Assembly: GCA_003222555.1 (NCBI GenBank)
Contig: QHWL01000007.1
Span: 1,242 to 14,334, forward strand
Reading direction: 5' to 3'
From: Acidobacteriota bacterium
GTDB taxonomy: Bacteria; Acidobacteriota; Vicinamibacteria; Vicinamibacterales; CAVVIG01
DNA: 13,093 nt
Numbering within the stretch: position 1 is the first letter of the stretch; each line of letters opens with the position of its first letter. The notes beneath the pieces are model-generated. The model worked only from the letters and a program-made list of their open reading frames with translations, searched no databases and was not told the origin of the DNA. Positions 5,208 to 13,093 of the stretch are shown piece after piece. The position numbers and the translations under genes were made by a program.

Positions 5208-7442
5208 CGCAACCCCCAGCGGCGCCGCAGTATCCATTCCCCGGAGACGAGGGCCACAACGAGGGCGAACGCCCAGGGCTCGTGCCAGAGATCGCGGCGC
5301 TCGGGCGCGGCGTTCTGCGGCGCAGTCGCCTGCAACCACGACGCGACGCGCGATGCCTCGGCCGCGCGCACGTAGCGCCCACCCGACGCCCGCGCCACAC
5401 GCCGCAGGAATCCTTCGTTCAGGCGCGGATCGGCGAACTCGCGGTCGGCGCCGCCCACGTACATCCACCGGTCGGCCGAGCGTCGTCGAGCCACGCCGGG
5501 CCGCCGCTCGGATACGGTAGAGACCCGGCTGGTCGAGACGAACGGCCGCGGTGAACCGTCCGCTGGTCGCATCGACGCGCCGCAACTTGATCCCACGCGC
5601 GTCGCCGCCGGGGGCGCTCAGCGTCGCCTCGACGGTCGCGTCGGCCACCGGCGTGAACGTCGAATCGCGCGCGTCGACCTCAATCGAGATCGAGTCGCCA
5701 GGCTCCGGCGTGTCGGGCACGATGACCGTGACCGGGTCGGGCGACGCCGAAGCGAGCCACCGCGCCGCCTGGCGCCAGAAGAACTCGTGGGTGCGATCGG
5801 TCGACGGGAGCATCATCTTCCAGCGCCACGACGCCTCGCCGGCGAAGATCATCGATCGCCCCTGCCCGTATCGCTGCACGGCGATGGCAGGATGGATGGC
5901 GCCGCCCGGCACCGCCGTCACCGCAAGCACTGTGGCGCCAGGGCGAGGGCCGCCGAGCGGGGCGCTTGCGGCGAGCGCCGGCAGCAACGCCCACAATTTA
6001 CGCGTTTCCTCAACCGAGGCGCCGATGCGCATGATGGGATGGTTCTCGCCCTCGGAAGTGACCATCAGCTTGTTGTGCGGCGCGGCATCTCTGTCGCCGA
6101 GGGCTGCGCGCGTGAGACCGCCTCGGCGATCGTTGAGCTCCACCGGCAGCGCGACCTCGAGCGGTGTGCCGATGAGCCCCCGCTTCGCAAACGATTCTCC
6201 CCCCAGCACCAGCAGGCCGGCCCCTCGATCGGCGACGAACTCGGCGGCCATCCCGAGCTGCGCGCGCGTGAAGAAGTCGGCTTCGATGTTGGCGATGACC
6301 AGTGCATCGTAGGCGTATAGATCCTCGCGCCTCGCAGGGAATCCGTTCGCCAGCGCGGAGGAGCGGCCTGGACCCGCCTGCACGAAGAACGTGTCGAGCC
6401 CCTCAGCGTTCTTGCCTTTGCGTACGACTGCATCGACATCGAGGGACGGATCGTGCGCCAGCGCGCGCCTCAGGAAGCTGTGCTCGAAGCCAGGAGCGCC
6501 TTCGACGAAGAGCAGGCGCCGTTTGCGGCCGGCCGGGCTGACCAGCACGCTGCGCGCGTTGTTCTCGGTGACCGATTCGCTTTCGTCGGGCGGAATCTCT
6601 GCGGCGTAGACCGTTGGGTTGAGAGGATCGGGCGAGACCGTAAAAACCTCGTTGATCGGCGATCCGTCGGCGGGCGGCACGATCCTGCGGCTGTCGAGCA
6701 CTCGGCCGTTTGCCAGCACGCGAAGCTGGAACGGCGTGCGGCCGAAGCCGTAGCTGATCGCCGACACGTGCAGGTCGACCGACGCTTGGTCGAGCCGCTG
6801 TTCGCCGGCGTTGATGCCGAGCACCTCGCGGTCCTTTAACCCCTCAGCCGCTCCGATGCCGATGGCAAATACCGGCGGTCCATTCGCGGCCGCGAGTCCG
6901 TTCCGGCCGCCGTCCTGGGCATTCTGCTGCCCGGTGTCGCCTCCGTCCGACAGCACGACGATGCCGGCGACGCGCTGGCCGCGATATCGTTCGCGCACGG
7001 CGCTGAGCGCCCCCGCGAGATCGGTCTGCCGTGCGTCAGCGCTGAGACGATCGACCGTCGCGGGCACCAGTCCCTCGCCGACGCTGTAGACCTCTGGCAT
7101 GAATTGCCGCGACAACTCCGGCAGCAGCTGGGTCTTGAGCAGTGCGGTCGCGCGGGCGAGCCTGGCCTGACCGCCCGCATCGGCGAGTCGCATGCTGCGC
7201 GACACGTCGATGAGCACCGGCACCACGGCTTCGTGCGCGCCGGCCGGCGGCAACAACACGATCGGCCGGAACATGAGCAGCAGCAGCGCAGCGAGGGTCA
7301 GCGCGCGCAACCCGACCAGCACGCCGCGTTCGACGGACGTCAACGGCGCAAGCGGCCGCCGGTATTCCAGGAATGCCATCGCGCCGACGGCTGCGGCCAG
7401 AAGAACCGCCAGCCACCAGGGCAGGGGATAGGCGAAGTGCAT
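5204..7442 (-). CDS. Membrane-anchored VWA protein with glutamine-amidotransferase-like domain (frameshift near 5477)
   Basis: The ATG at 7442 begins a protein of about 748 residues once the frame is repaired. Two N-terminal membrane helices (about 8-26 and 42-65) are followed by a von Willebrand A domain with a MIDAS motif DVSRS (79-83), T140/D141 and LSDGGD (165-169). A beta-rich stretch follows (about 200-300), then a class I glutamine-amidotransferase-like fold (about 308-565) that has GGESF (414-418) at the nucleophile turn and no Cys. A second beta domain (570-650) leads to ADRWMYVGGADREFADPRLN and a C-terminal membrane helix ending RRRWGLR at 5204. The last 92 or so residues are in a different frame. 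It follows DUF4175 by 9 nt. Its role is probably metal-dependent protein binding in the periplasm; it is not an enzyme by visible residues. Confidence 0.85.
5474..5480 (-). other. Single-nucleotide frame disruption in the second VWA gene
   Basis: On the minus strand the coding frame reads ACG CTC (ending at 5478), but the conserved ADRWMYVGGADREFADP segment needs GCC to start at 5476. There is therefore one extra G at about 5477 (or two bases missing). Without correction the original frame avoids stops and runs into the downstream caspase-like gene. The base change could be real or a consensus error in this GC-rich stretch. Confidence 0.8.
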
Positions 7443-7451
7443 CGATCAGGG

Positions 7452-10400
7452 TCAGGGTTTTTTCTTCGTTGCCAATGCCTTGAAATAGCTGTCGACCTGC
7501 TGCTGATACTCAGGCGGCGCTTTGTCGTCGACGCCGGCTGCCAGGCGGTCGTGCGCTTCCTTCGCCTGCAGCTGCTTGGAGAGCGACGATTCGACGTTCT
7601 CGAGCGCTTGGGTCGCCTGGCGCCTGAGCACTTCCCATTTTGCAAAGTCCTGCTTGAACGCTTCGGTGCCGGGCGCGGAGAGCGTCATCTTCTGTCCGTC
7701 TTCGAACGTGAACCCGGCGCCGCCGCGCCCGAAGTTCTGGTTGTCGCGCCGCAACTGGTCGACGAGCTCGCGCGTCTGTTCCAGTTGTCGCGTGTACTCG
7801 TCGCTCAGCCGCGCGAGGTCCGAGTTGTTGCCGCCGTTGCCACTCTGCTGACCTTCGCCGGTCTTGCCGCTCTCGCCCGGTGTTTTCTGCGGACTCGAGC
7901 TCGATTGTCCCGCATTCTTGTCGTTCTGTTTGCCGAGCTGGCCGACCTCGTCGCTCAGGCTCTTCATGCGATCGCGAAGCTCCTGCGCCTTGGTCAGCTG
8001 CTCGGACAACTTGCGCGAATACGCGTCACGGGCGCCGCCTGTCGATCCGAGCTTGTCGGCCAGCTTGTCGAGCGTGCGCGCCATGTCCTGCTGTCCGCTG
8101 GCCTGGGTCTGCGGATCTCGGGACGGCGGGTTCGGCTTGCCTTGCGACGCGCCGGCGGCTGTGGCCCGCATCTCATCGGCCGACTTCTGCATGCGCTCGG
8201 CGAGACGCCCCCGCTCCAGATCGCGCGCCGCTTCACCGGCCGACGCCCGCGCGGCCGAATCAGTGCCCGCCCCTTTGCTTTTCGGCTCGGTCGAGCCGCT
8301 CGAGGTCTGTTGCTTCAAGCCTTCCTGCAGACGCCTCACGCGGTCGGCAAGCCGCTCCTCTTCACCGGCCAGACGTCTGGTCGCGTCATTCCCCGCCTCG
8401 CCCTGGCCGACCTTCCGGAGCTCGGAGGCGACTTCCCTCTGCGCGTCGGCCACCTGGCGCGCTTCGAGCTGCATCTCGCCGAGTGCCCGGCGTTGGTCGT
8501 CGGGACGCGATGCCTGCATCTGGCGCGCGAGCTCGCGCAGCTTTTCGAGCGCTTCGCTGCCGCGCACGCTCGCTTGGGCGGGATTCTGCCGGCGCAAATC
8601 GCTGGCGGCGTTCCGCATCTCCTCGGAGACCTCGCGCATCCGCTTGCCGCGCTCGCCGCCACCGGCGCCGCTCGCCGACTGGCTCTGCTGGCCCGACTGG
8701 CTCTGCGCACCGGACTGGCCCTGCTGACCCTGCTGCCCTCCCTGGCTTTGCTGGCTCTGCTGGTTTTGCTGAGTTTGCTGACTCTGCTGACTTTGCTGAC
8801 TGGCCGAGCTCTGCTGGCTGTTGTCGTCTTTTTTCGATTGCTGCAGCTGGTTCGAATCGCTCGGTTGCTGCCCGGACGACATCTGCTGGGCCAGCTCTTC
8901 TGCCCGCTGACGCAAGTCGGACTGATCGCGTGTGAGCGTTTCGAGCTGGCGCTTCAGCTCCTCTGTGGACATCTTGGGCTGCTCGCGCGCAAGCTCCTGC
9001 TGACGTTTGAGGAGCTCGTCCTGCCGCTGAGCCAGGTCCTTTATCTTGTCCAGGATGCTTCCCGCGGACTGATCATTCTGTGCGGTGCTCTGGGACGTCT
9101 CGTAATTGGTCTGCTGCGTCCGCTTGAGCTCTTTGTCGAACAGCGTCGAGATGTCGTAGTTGCGGTTGTTGTTGGCGGCACCGCCCTGTCCTGACTGCTG
9201 CCGTGGCACCTCCTGCTTCTTCACGGCGGCTTGCGCTTTGAGAAGCAGATTGAGCGCCAGCATCTCCGGCGGCAGCGCGTCGCCCGTTTTCAGCGCGTCG
9301 AGCGACGTCACGGCCTTCCCCATCGCCGCAGAGGCAGTCGCCATCGCGTCTTCTTCGGGCAGGGTTTGGCCGGCCTTGGGGGCCTCGGGCTGTGCCCCGC
9401 GCCCCTGTGGACGCTGGCGCGGATCGCGCATGCTCGACTGACGAAACGTGCTCGATGTCTGCTCCACGCGCGCCTTGATGTCCGCCTCCGTGCGGGCCAC
9501 CGCGTGGAAGTCCTGCTCGGATTGCGACCCCTTCGCGGTCTGCTTGCGGCGATCGAGCTTCCACGTGGCGACGACGACCTGCTTCTGGGCGTTGACGAGA
9601 TCGTCAACGGCGCCCGCCTTCCCCGACCCCGACATCGACTCGCTTTGAGAGAGCGTGAACTGCTGCTCGAACGGCCTCACGTCGAGAAAGAAGATGTCGC
9701 TGCGGGCTTCATTCGAGCGCTTGCCACCGCGCGTGACGTCCCGTGCCCGCACGTAATAAGACACAAAGTCGCCGGGCTCGATGTTCAGGTCTTCGAGAGA
9801 CAACATGTAGTGCGCGCTCACCGTCGTCTGGTGGCGCGGGACGTCGAGCGGCACGACTTGCTCTCCGCTGCCGCGGACCGAATATACGAACTCGAGCTTA
9901 TCGATCCCGTAGTCGTCGTCGGCCTGCGCCTCGATGTCCACCTCCTCGAGCCGCGTTACTGCACGGTCGCTCGCCGGTTTGACGATGTGAACATCGGGCG
10001 GGCGATCTTCGAGCGTTCGGATGAAGTATTCGGTCTCGCCGGGGTTGGTGAACCCGTCGAGATCGGCGAGAGCCACGCGGTAGGAATTGTCGTCGACGAC
10101 CTTCAGCGTGGTGGCGAGCAAGGTCGGCGCCTCGGCGGTCAGCGCGATCTTGCGGCCGTCGCCGAGCGCCATCTGTCCGCTCGCCGCGGGCCGGTCCGTA
10201 TGGACGCGCAGTCGGATGTCGGTCCCGGGCGGCGCGTAAATGTCGCCGCTGTCCTCTTCGGTACGCGGCTCCAGGCGCAGCGCGTCCGGATACGTGTAAT
10301 CGACGTCGATGCGCGTCACGCGAGGCGCTCGCGCCACCGTGACGGCGTAGGTCGGCGACGTCACCGTGCCGGCGACCACGCGGTAGTTGAACCCGGATGT

Positions 10401-11156
10401 CACCGATTCGAGCGCCAGGCGGAAGGTGCCGCTCGCCTCGGTGGTCATTTCGGACGCGCGCCAATGGTCGCCCTCGCCGATCTGCACCTGCGCGACAATC
10501 GGCGCACGATTGCCGACCAGTCGCGCTTCAATCGCGAGGGGTGTCCCGAACTTGATGCGCGCGCTGCCCGGCGTCACCTCGAGCGTGACGCGTGAAGGGA
10601 ACAGGGCCAGCGACGCGGCGTCGAGCGTCTGCCGCGCCGGCTCGCGGGCGACGAGAACGAGGACGACGAGGATCGCCACGGCCGCGGCCGCCTGGACGCC
10701 AGCGCGCCGCAACAATCCGATCGGCACGATCTGGTCGAGATCGACGGCGCCCGCGCGCCGGGCCGCGTCGGCGAGCATCGGCTCTGCGATCGCGGGCGAC
10801 GAGCCGTACCGCTCGGATTGGACGAGATCGACCGCGCTCACCAGGCGGTCGTCGAGCGAGGGCGTGCGCTCCTCGATGAAGCGGGCCAGGCGCGCATCCG
10901 AAGGCGTGTGGCGCAGCGGCGCGACGCCCCAGACGATGGCCGCGACGACGAGCCCGAATGCCGCAAAGCCCACCGCCGCGAGCGCGATCGGCGAGCTGCC
11001 GGCCCAGCGCCCTCCATGAGCGAGGATGAGGACGACGCCCAGCACAGCCGAGGCCGCGAGCGACGCGCGCACCGCGGCAAGGAAGATCGACCGTGCCTTC
11101 CAGCGCGACCGGACGCGGTGCAGCAACTCGCGAATCTGTTCGTAATGATGAAGCAT
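7452..11156 (-). CDS. Large DUF4175-type membrane protein with Gln/Ser-rich coiled-coil tail
   Basis: I chose the ATG at 11156 (1234 residues) because GAGTGG lies 5 nt upstream; a GTG at 11165 would add three residues. Two membrane helices (about 30-47 and 56-78) are followed by a short cytoplasmic segment with ERTPSLDDRLVSAVDL (96-111) and a third helix (152-170). Then come repeated beta-sandwich domains (about 187-495) including the ADDDYGIDKLEF motif. The rest (500-1234) is highly charged, predicted coiled coil, broken by a Gln/Ser/Gly tract at about 779-826 and by smaller Ser/Gly/Gln patches. This matches the DUF4175 family found beside BatA/VWA genes. No enzyme motif is visible. It probably exposes a long fibrous region in the periplasm as a scaffold. 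It starts 35 nt after the BatA-like stop. Confidence 0.85.
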   Translation of the reverse strand: MLHHYEQIRELLHRVRSRWKARSIFLAAVRASLAASAVLGVVLILAHGGRWAGSSPIALAAVGFAAFGLVVAAIVWGVAPLRHTPSDARLARFIEERTPSLDDRLVSAVDLVQSERYGSSPAIAEPMLADAARRAGAVDLDQIVPIGLLRRAGVQAAAAVAILVVLVLVAREPARQTLDAASLALFPSRVTLEVTPGSARIKFGTPLAIEARLVGNRAPIVAQVQIGEGDHWRASEMTTEASGTFRLALESVTSGFNYRVVAGTVTSPTYAVTVARAPRVTRIDVDYTYPDALRLEPRTEEDSGDIYAPPGTDIRLRVHTDRPAASGQMALGDGRKIALTAEAPTLLATTLKVVDDNSYRVALADLDGFTNPGETEYFIRTLEDRPPDVHIVKPASDRAVTRLEEVDIEAQADDDYGIDKLEFVYSVRGSGEQVVPLDVPRHQTTVSAHYMLSLEDLNIEPGDFVSYYVRARDVTRGGKRSNEARSDIFFLDVRPFEQQFTLSQSESMSGSGKAGAVDDLVNAQKQVVVATWKLDRRKQTAKGSQSEQDFHAVARTEADIKARVEQTSSTFRQSSMRDPRQRPQGRGAQPEAPKAGQTLPEEDAMATASAAMGKAVTSLDALKTGDALPPEMLALNLLLKAQAAVKKQEVPRQQSGQGGAANNNRNYDISTLFDKELKRTQQTNYETSQSTAQNDQSAGSILDKIKDLAQRQDELLKRQQELAREQPKMSTEELKRQLETLTRDQSDLRQRAEELAQQMSSGQQPSDSNQLQQSKKDDNSQQSSASQQSQQSQQTQQNQQSQQSQGGQQGQQGQSGAQSQSGQQSQSASGAGGGERGKRMREVSEEMRNAASDLRRQNPAQASVRGSEALEKLRELARQMQASRPDDQRRALGEMQLEARQVADAQREVASELRKVGQGEAGNDATRRLAGEEERLADRVRRLQEGLKQQTSSGSTEPKSKGAGTDSAARASAGEAARDLERGRLAERMQKSADEMRATAAGASQGKPNPPSRDPQTQASGQQDMARTLDKLADKLGSTGGARDAYSRKLSEQLTKAQELRDRMKSLSDEVGQLGKQNDKNAGQSSSSPQKTPGESGKTGEGQQSGNGGNNSDLARLSDEYTRQLEQTRELVDQLRRDNQNFGRGGAGFTFEDGQKMTLSAPGTEAFKQDFAKWEVLRRQATQALENVESSLSKQLQAKEAHDRLAAGVDDKAPPEYQQQVDSYFKALATKKKP
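8679..8821. repeat. Low-complexity CTGCTG-rich tract encoding Gln/Ser repeats
   Basis: On the plus strand this reads as degenerate 9- to 15-nt units such as TTTGCTGAC, TCTGCTGAC and TGGCTCTGCTGG. On the coding (minus) strand it encodes a Ser-Gln-Gln-rich run in which Gln, Ser and Gly make up nearly every residue. The reading frame is kept, so the tract is part of the protein, probably a flexible linker between coiled-coil segments. Such tracts tend to change length by slippage. Confidence 0.8.
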
Positions 11157-11191
11157 AAAATCCACTCACGCTGTCAGGCTCGCCAAGAGGG

Positions 11192-13087
11192 CTATGCCGT
11201 TCTACTTGCGACAACTCCTTCAATAGCCAGCAACGCGATCATCATCGCCAGCACGTATTCCCACAGGTGCTGACGCTCTTCCTGCTGGCCGGCCTCGAAC
11301 CGGGCTTCCGACGCGCCCACGTCTTTGAGCCTGGTGACCGTCGATTGGAAATCGCCAACCGACATGCGCGCCGGATCCGATTCGCGCGGGTCGACGTTGA
11401 CGGCGACTCGTCGCGGACGAGTCGCCGCGCCCGCTCGGGGCTCGGGCAGCGTCACAACGCCCGGCGTCGGCGGCACTCCAGCCGGCACCTCGCTGACGAG
11501 ATAATCGCCCGCGCGTGGTCTTCCGCCCGCCAGATAACGCACGGCTTCGTGCAGAAACGGCACAAAGGTCGCATGGAGCGGAAAATCGTTCCAGCGATCG
11601 TTCAGATCCGACGCGATGACCAAGGCACGGCCGTCGCCCGCAGCGCAATCGAGCAATGCCGGCTCGCCGGTGGTGAACCGGGCGAGCGTCTGACATCCCG
11701 ACCCGGCAATCCGGGCGACATTTTGAAACTTCACCAAGCCGAGCGTCGCGGCGTTGGCGCCGAACGTCTGAAAAATCGGGTGCCGCACGTCGGCCGGCGC
11801 GAGCGCCCGCGGCTCGGGCTTCTCGGTCCCCGACGTCACGATTCGCAGGTTCGAGCCGGCGCCGAGCACGTCACCGACGACCTCACCGTCGACGTCGGGG
11901 CCCGCCGCGATCAACAGGCCCCCGCCGTTGCGCACGTACTCCGTCAGCGCCTCGCGGCCGCGACGCTCGAGGCCGCGGGTCGACAAGAGCAGGACGGCCC
12001 CGTTCGATGCCAGCCGCTCCTGCGACCACGTGGAAAGCTGACCGCTGCCGGCGCCGGCGATCTCGAAGGTCTGCCGGTCCACGGCTGTCGCCGCGAGCGC
12101 CTGCTGCACGTAGAACGCCTGGCGCTCGAGATCACCGGTAGCCGTGACAACGAGGAGCCCCGGACGATTGGCGTTCTCGAGCACGGCATATCGCACGTTG
12201 TCGGCCTGAACGCCGTCGCGATCCTCAATCGTCACCGCGACTGCCGTGGCGCGTGCGGCTCCCGCGAACGGAACATCTGTGGATTGATTGGGGCCAATCG
12301 ATGCCGTCGTCTCTCCCGCCGCGCGCCCATCGATGGTGAGACGCACGCGCGTCTCGCGCGCGCCGGCGCCGGCATTTCGAACCGTCGCAATCAGGCGGTC
12401 GCCGTCGGCCCGGATCGCCGTGACGGCGACATTCTGCGGCGGCGCGCCGACGTCGGCCACCTCGATGCGCGCCGACTCGGGCACCGCAGTGCGATCGCCC
12501 GCGTCCCAGCCAATCTCCTGCAGATCGGTGACGACCACGATCGTGCCGCGCCGTCCTGCGAGCGCCTGCGCCGCCGCGCCGAGGGCGGCGCGGTACTTCG
12601 TGGCGCCGAATCCGGGCGCCGCGCCGTCAATCGCCGACAGCGCGAGCGCGCGGTCGGTCGACGGCTTGGCGACCAGATCCGCGACGTCGGCAAACGTGAG
12701 GACGCCCACCAGATCGCCGGCCGGCGTGCGGGCAATCCAATCTTTCGCGAGCCGTCGGGCGCGGTCGAATTGTCCGGGCGCCGACATGCTGGCGGAGGTG
12801 TCGATCGCGATGAGCGTGGCACCGGCCGACCGGATGGCCTCGCCCGAGGCGAAGAACGGCCGCGCGAACGCGAGCGCAAGGAGGACGAGCGTTGCGATGC
12901 GGAGAGCCAGCAGCAGCAGCTCGCGCAGGCGACGCTTCTCGCTGTGCTCGACCGGCGCGTGCCTCAGCAGCTTGACCGCCGCGAACAGCACGCGCGGCTC
13001 CGGCTCGCGCTTGAGCAGGTGCAGCACGAGCGGAATGGCCGCGGCCGCCGCGCCCGCGAGAAACAACGGAGACAGGAAAGACAGCAT
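11192..13087 (-). CDS. BatA-like VWA membrane protein
   Basis: This 631-residue protein starts MLSFLSPLFLAGAAAAAIPL, the N-terminal signature of the BatA / aerotolerance-regulator family, which supports the ATG at 13087. Helices lie at about 5-24 and 58-80, separated by a basic loop (HLLKREPEPRVLFAAVKLLR). A VWA domain (about 92-195) follows, with MIDAS residues DTSAS (96-100), T163 and D188. Then come a beta-sandwich (about 200-310), a class I amidotransferase-like domain (about 313-545; AAGPDVDG at the nucleophile turn, no Cys) and a C-terminal helix (about 608-627). The family sits in MoxR-DUF58-Bat operons and is thought to help assemble or protect envelope complexes; the exact role is unsettled. 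Only 6 nt upstream are visible, so promoter and ribosome-binding site cannot be judged. Confidence 0.9.
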   Translation of the reverse strand: MLSFLSPLFLAGAAAAAIPLVLHLLKREPEPRVLFAAVKLLRHAPVEHSEKRRLRELLLLALRIATLVLLALAFARPFFASGEAIRSAGATLIAIDTSASMSAPGQFDRARRLAKDWIARTPAGDLVGVLTFADVADLVAKPSTDRALALSAIDGAAPGFGATKYRAALGAAAQALAGRRGTIVVVTDLQEIGWDAGDRTAVPESARIEVADVGAPPQNVAVTAIRADGDRLIATVRNAGAGARETRVRLTIDGRAAGETTASIGPNQSTDVPFAGAARATAVAVTIEDRDGVQADNVRYAVLENANRPGLLVVTATGDLERQAFYVQQALAATAVDRQTFEIAGAGSGQLSTWSQERLASNGAVLLLSTRGLERRGREALTEYVRNGGGLLIAAGPDVDGEVVGDVLGAGSNLRIVTSGTEKPEPRALAPADVRHPIFQTFGANAATLGLVKFQNVARIAGSGCQTLARFTTGEPALLDCAAGDGRALVIASDLNDRWNDFPLHATFVPFLHEAVRYLAGGRPRAGDYLVSEVPAGVPPTPGVVTLPEPRAGAATRPRRVAVNVDPRESDPARMSVGDFQSTVTRLKDVGASEARFEAGQQEERQHLWEYVLAMMIALLAIEGVVASRTA

Positions 13088-13093
13088 GCTCAG

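Noticed and set aside
4236..7442. A single 1068-residue VWA-amidotransferase-caspase fusion protein
   Set aside because: Between about 5477 and 5207 this frame gives Arg/Ala-rich nonsense, while a neighbouring frame gives the conserved ADRWMYVGGADREFADP segment, a membrane helix and a stop that overlaps a GTG start with a signal peptide.
8679..8821. Non-coding tandem repeat or CRISPR-like array
   Set aside because: It keeps the minus-strand frame and encodes a Gln/Ser run inside a continuous protein.
7104..9194. A 696-codon open frame on the plus strand
   Set aside because: It is antisense to two well-supported proteins, gives a Leu/Arg-rich low-information product and is explained by GC-rich codon bias.
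9231..10595. A 454-codon open frame on the plus strand
   Set aside because: It mirrors the DUF4175 coding frame; the product is His/Arg/Val-rich with no family motif.

Overview
The window is a GC-rich bacterial segment in two functional blocks. I read it as most likely Acidobacteriota (Vicinamibacteria-like). The grounds are the large BatA / DUF4175 / VWA membrane-protein operon, a LeuD of the 'GNxxxLGIPC' type, and intergenic spaces filled with palindromic repeats of short words (CACGAAG, CTTGGTCC, CACGGAGG). This placement is an inference from gene content, not a phylogenetic result; Gemmatimonadota or another soil phylum is possible.

Block 1 (1-4092) is a leucine biosynthesis locus. It holds the 3' end of leuC, a complete leuD, a convergent LysR-type regulator, and then a leuA-like 2-isopropylmalate synthase gene divergent from lysR and followed 9 nt later by a rhomboid intramembrane protease. 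LeuA makes 2-isopropylmalate and LeuCD isomerises it. The LysR protein probably senses pathway state, and a perfect 17-bp ATAA-N7-TTAT dyad lies in the lysR/leuA divergent region where such a regulator would bind. The leuA gene is damaged as written: it has no recognisable start codon, it has a frame change near 2456-2463 consistent with a small deletion, and it naturally lacks the C-terminal leucine-sensing domain.

Block 2 (4236-13087, all minus strand, transcribed right to left) is a Bat-type operon. In transcription order it has a BatA-like VWA membrane protein, a very large DUF4175-type membrane protein with a Gln/Ser-rich coiled-coil tail, a second VWA membrane protein with a glutamine-amidotransferase-like domain, and an exported caspase-fold (C13/C14-like) protein in which the catalytic Cys position is Thr. 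Spacings are short (26-35 nt, 9 nt, then a 4-nt GTGA overlap), so the four genes are probably co-transcribed and partly coupled. Related operons usually start with a MoxR AAA ATPase and a DUF58 protein, which would lie beyond the right edge. The likely site of action is the inner membrane and periplasm; the molecular job is not established.

The second VWA gene also carries an apparent 1-nt frame error at about 5477. It makes the gene read in frame into the caspase-like gene, giving a false 1068-residue fusion. Two frame disruptions in 13 kb, both in otherwise clean genes, make consensus errors a real possibility.

The spaces between the transcription units (917-1019, 1908-2206, 4093-4235) each hold a different palindromic repeat family. 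No tRNA, rRNA, CRISPR array, transposase or phage gene was seen.
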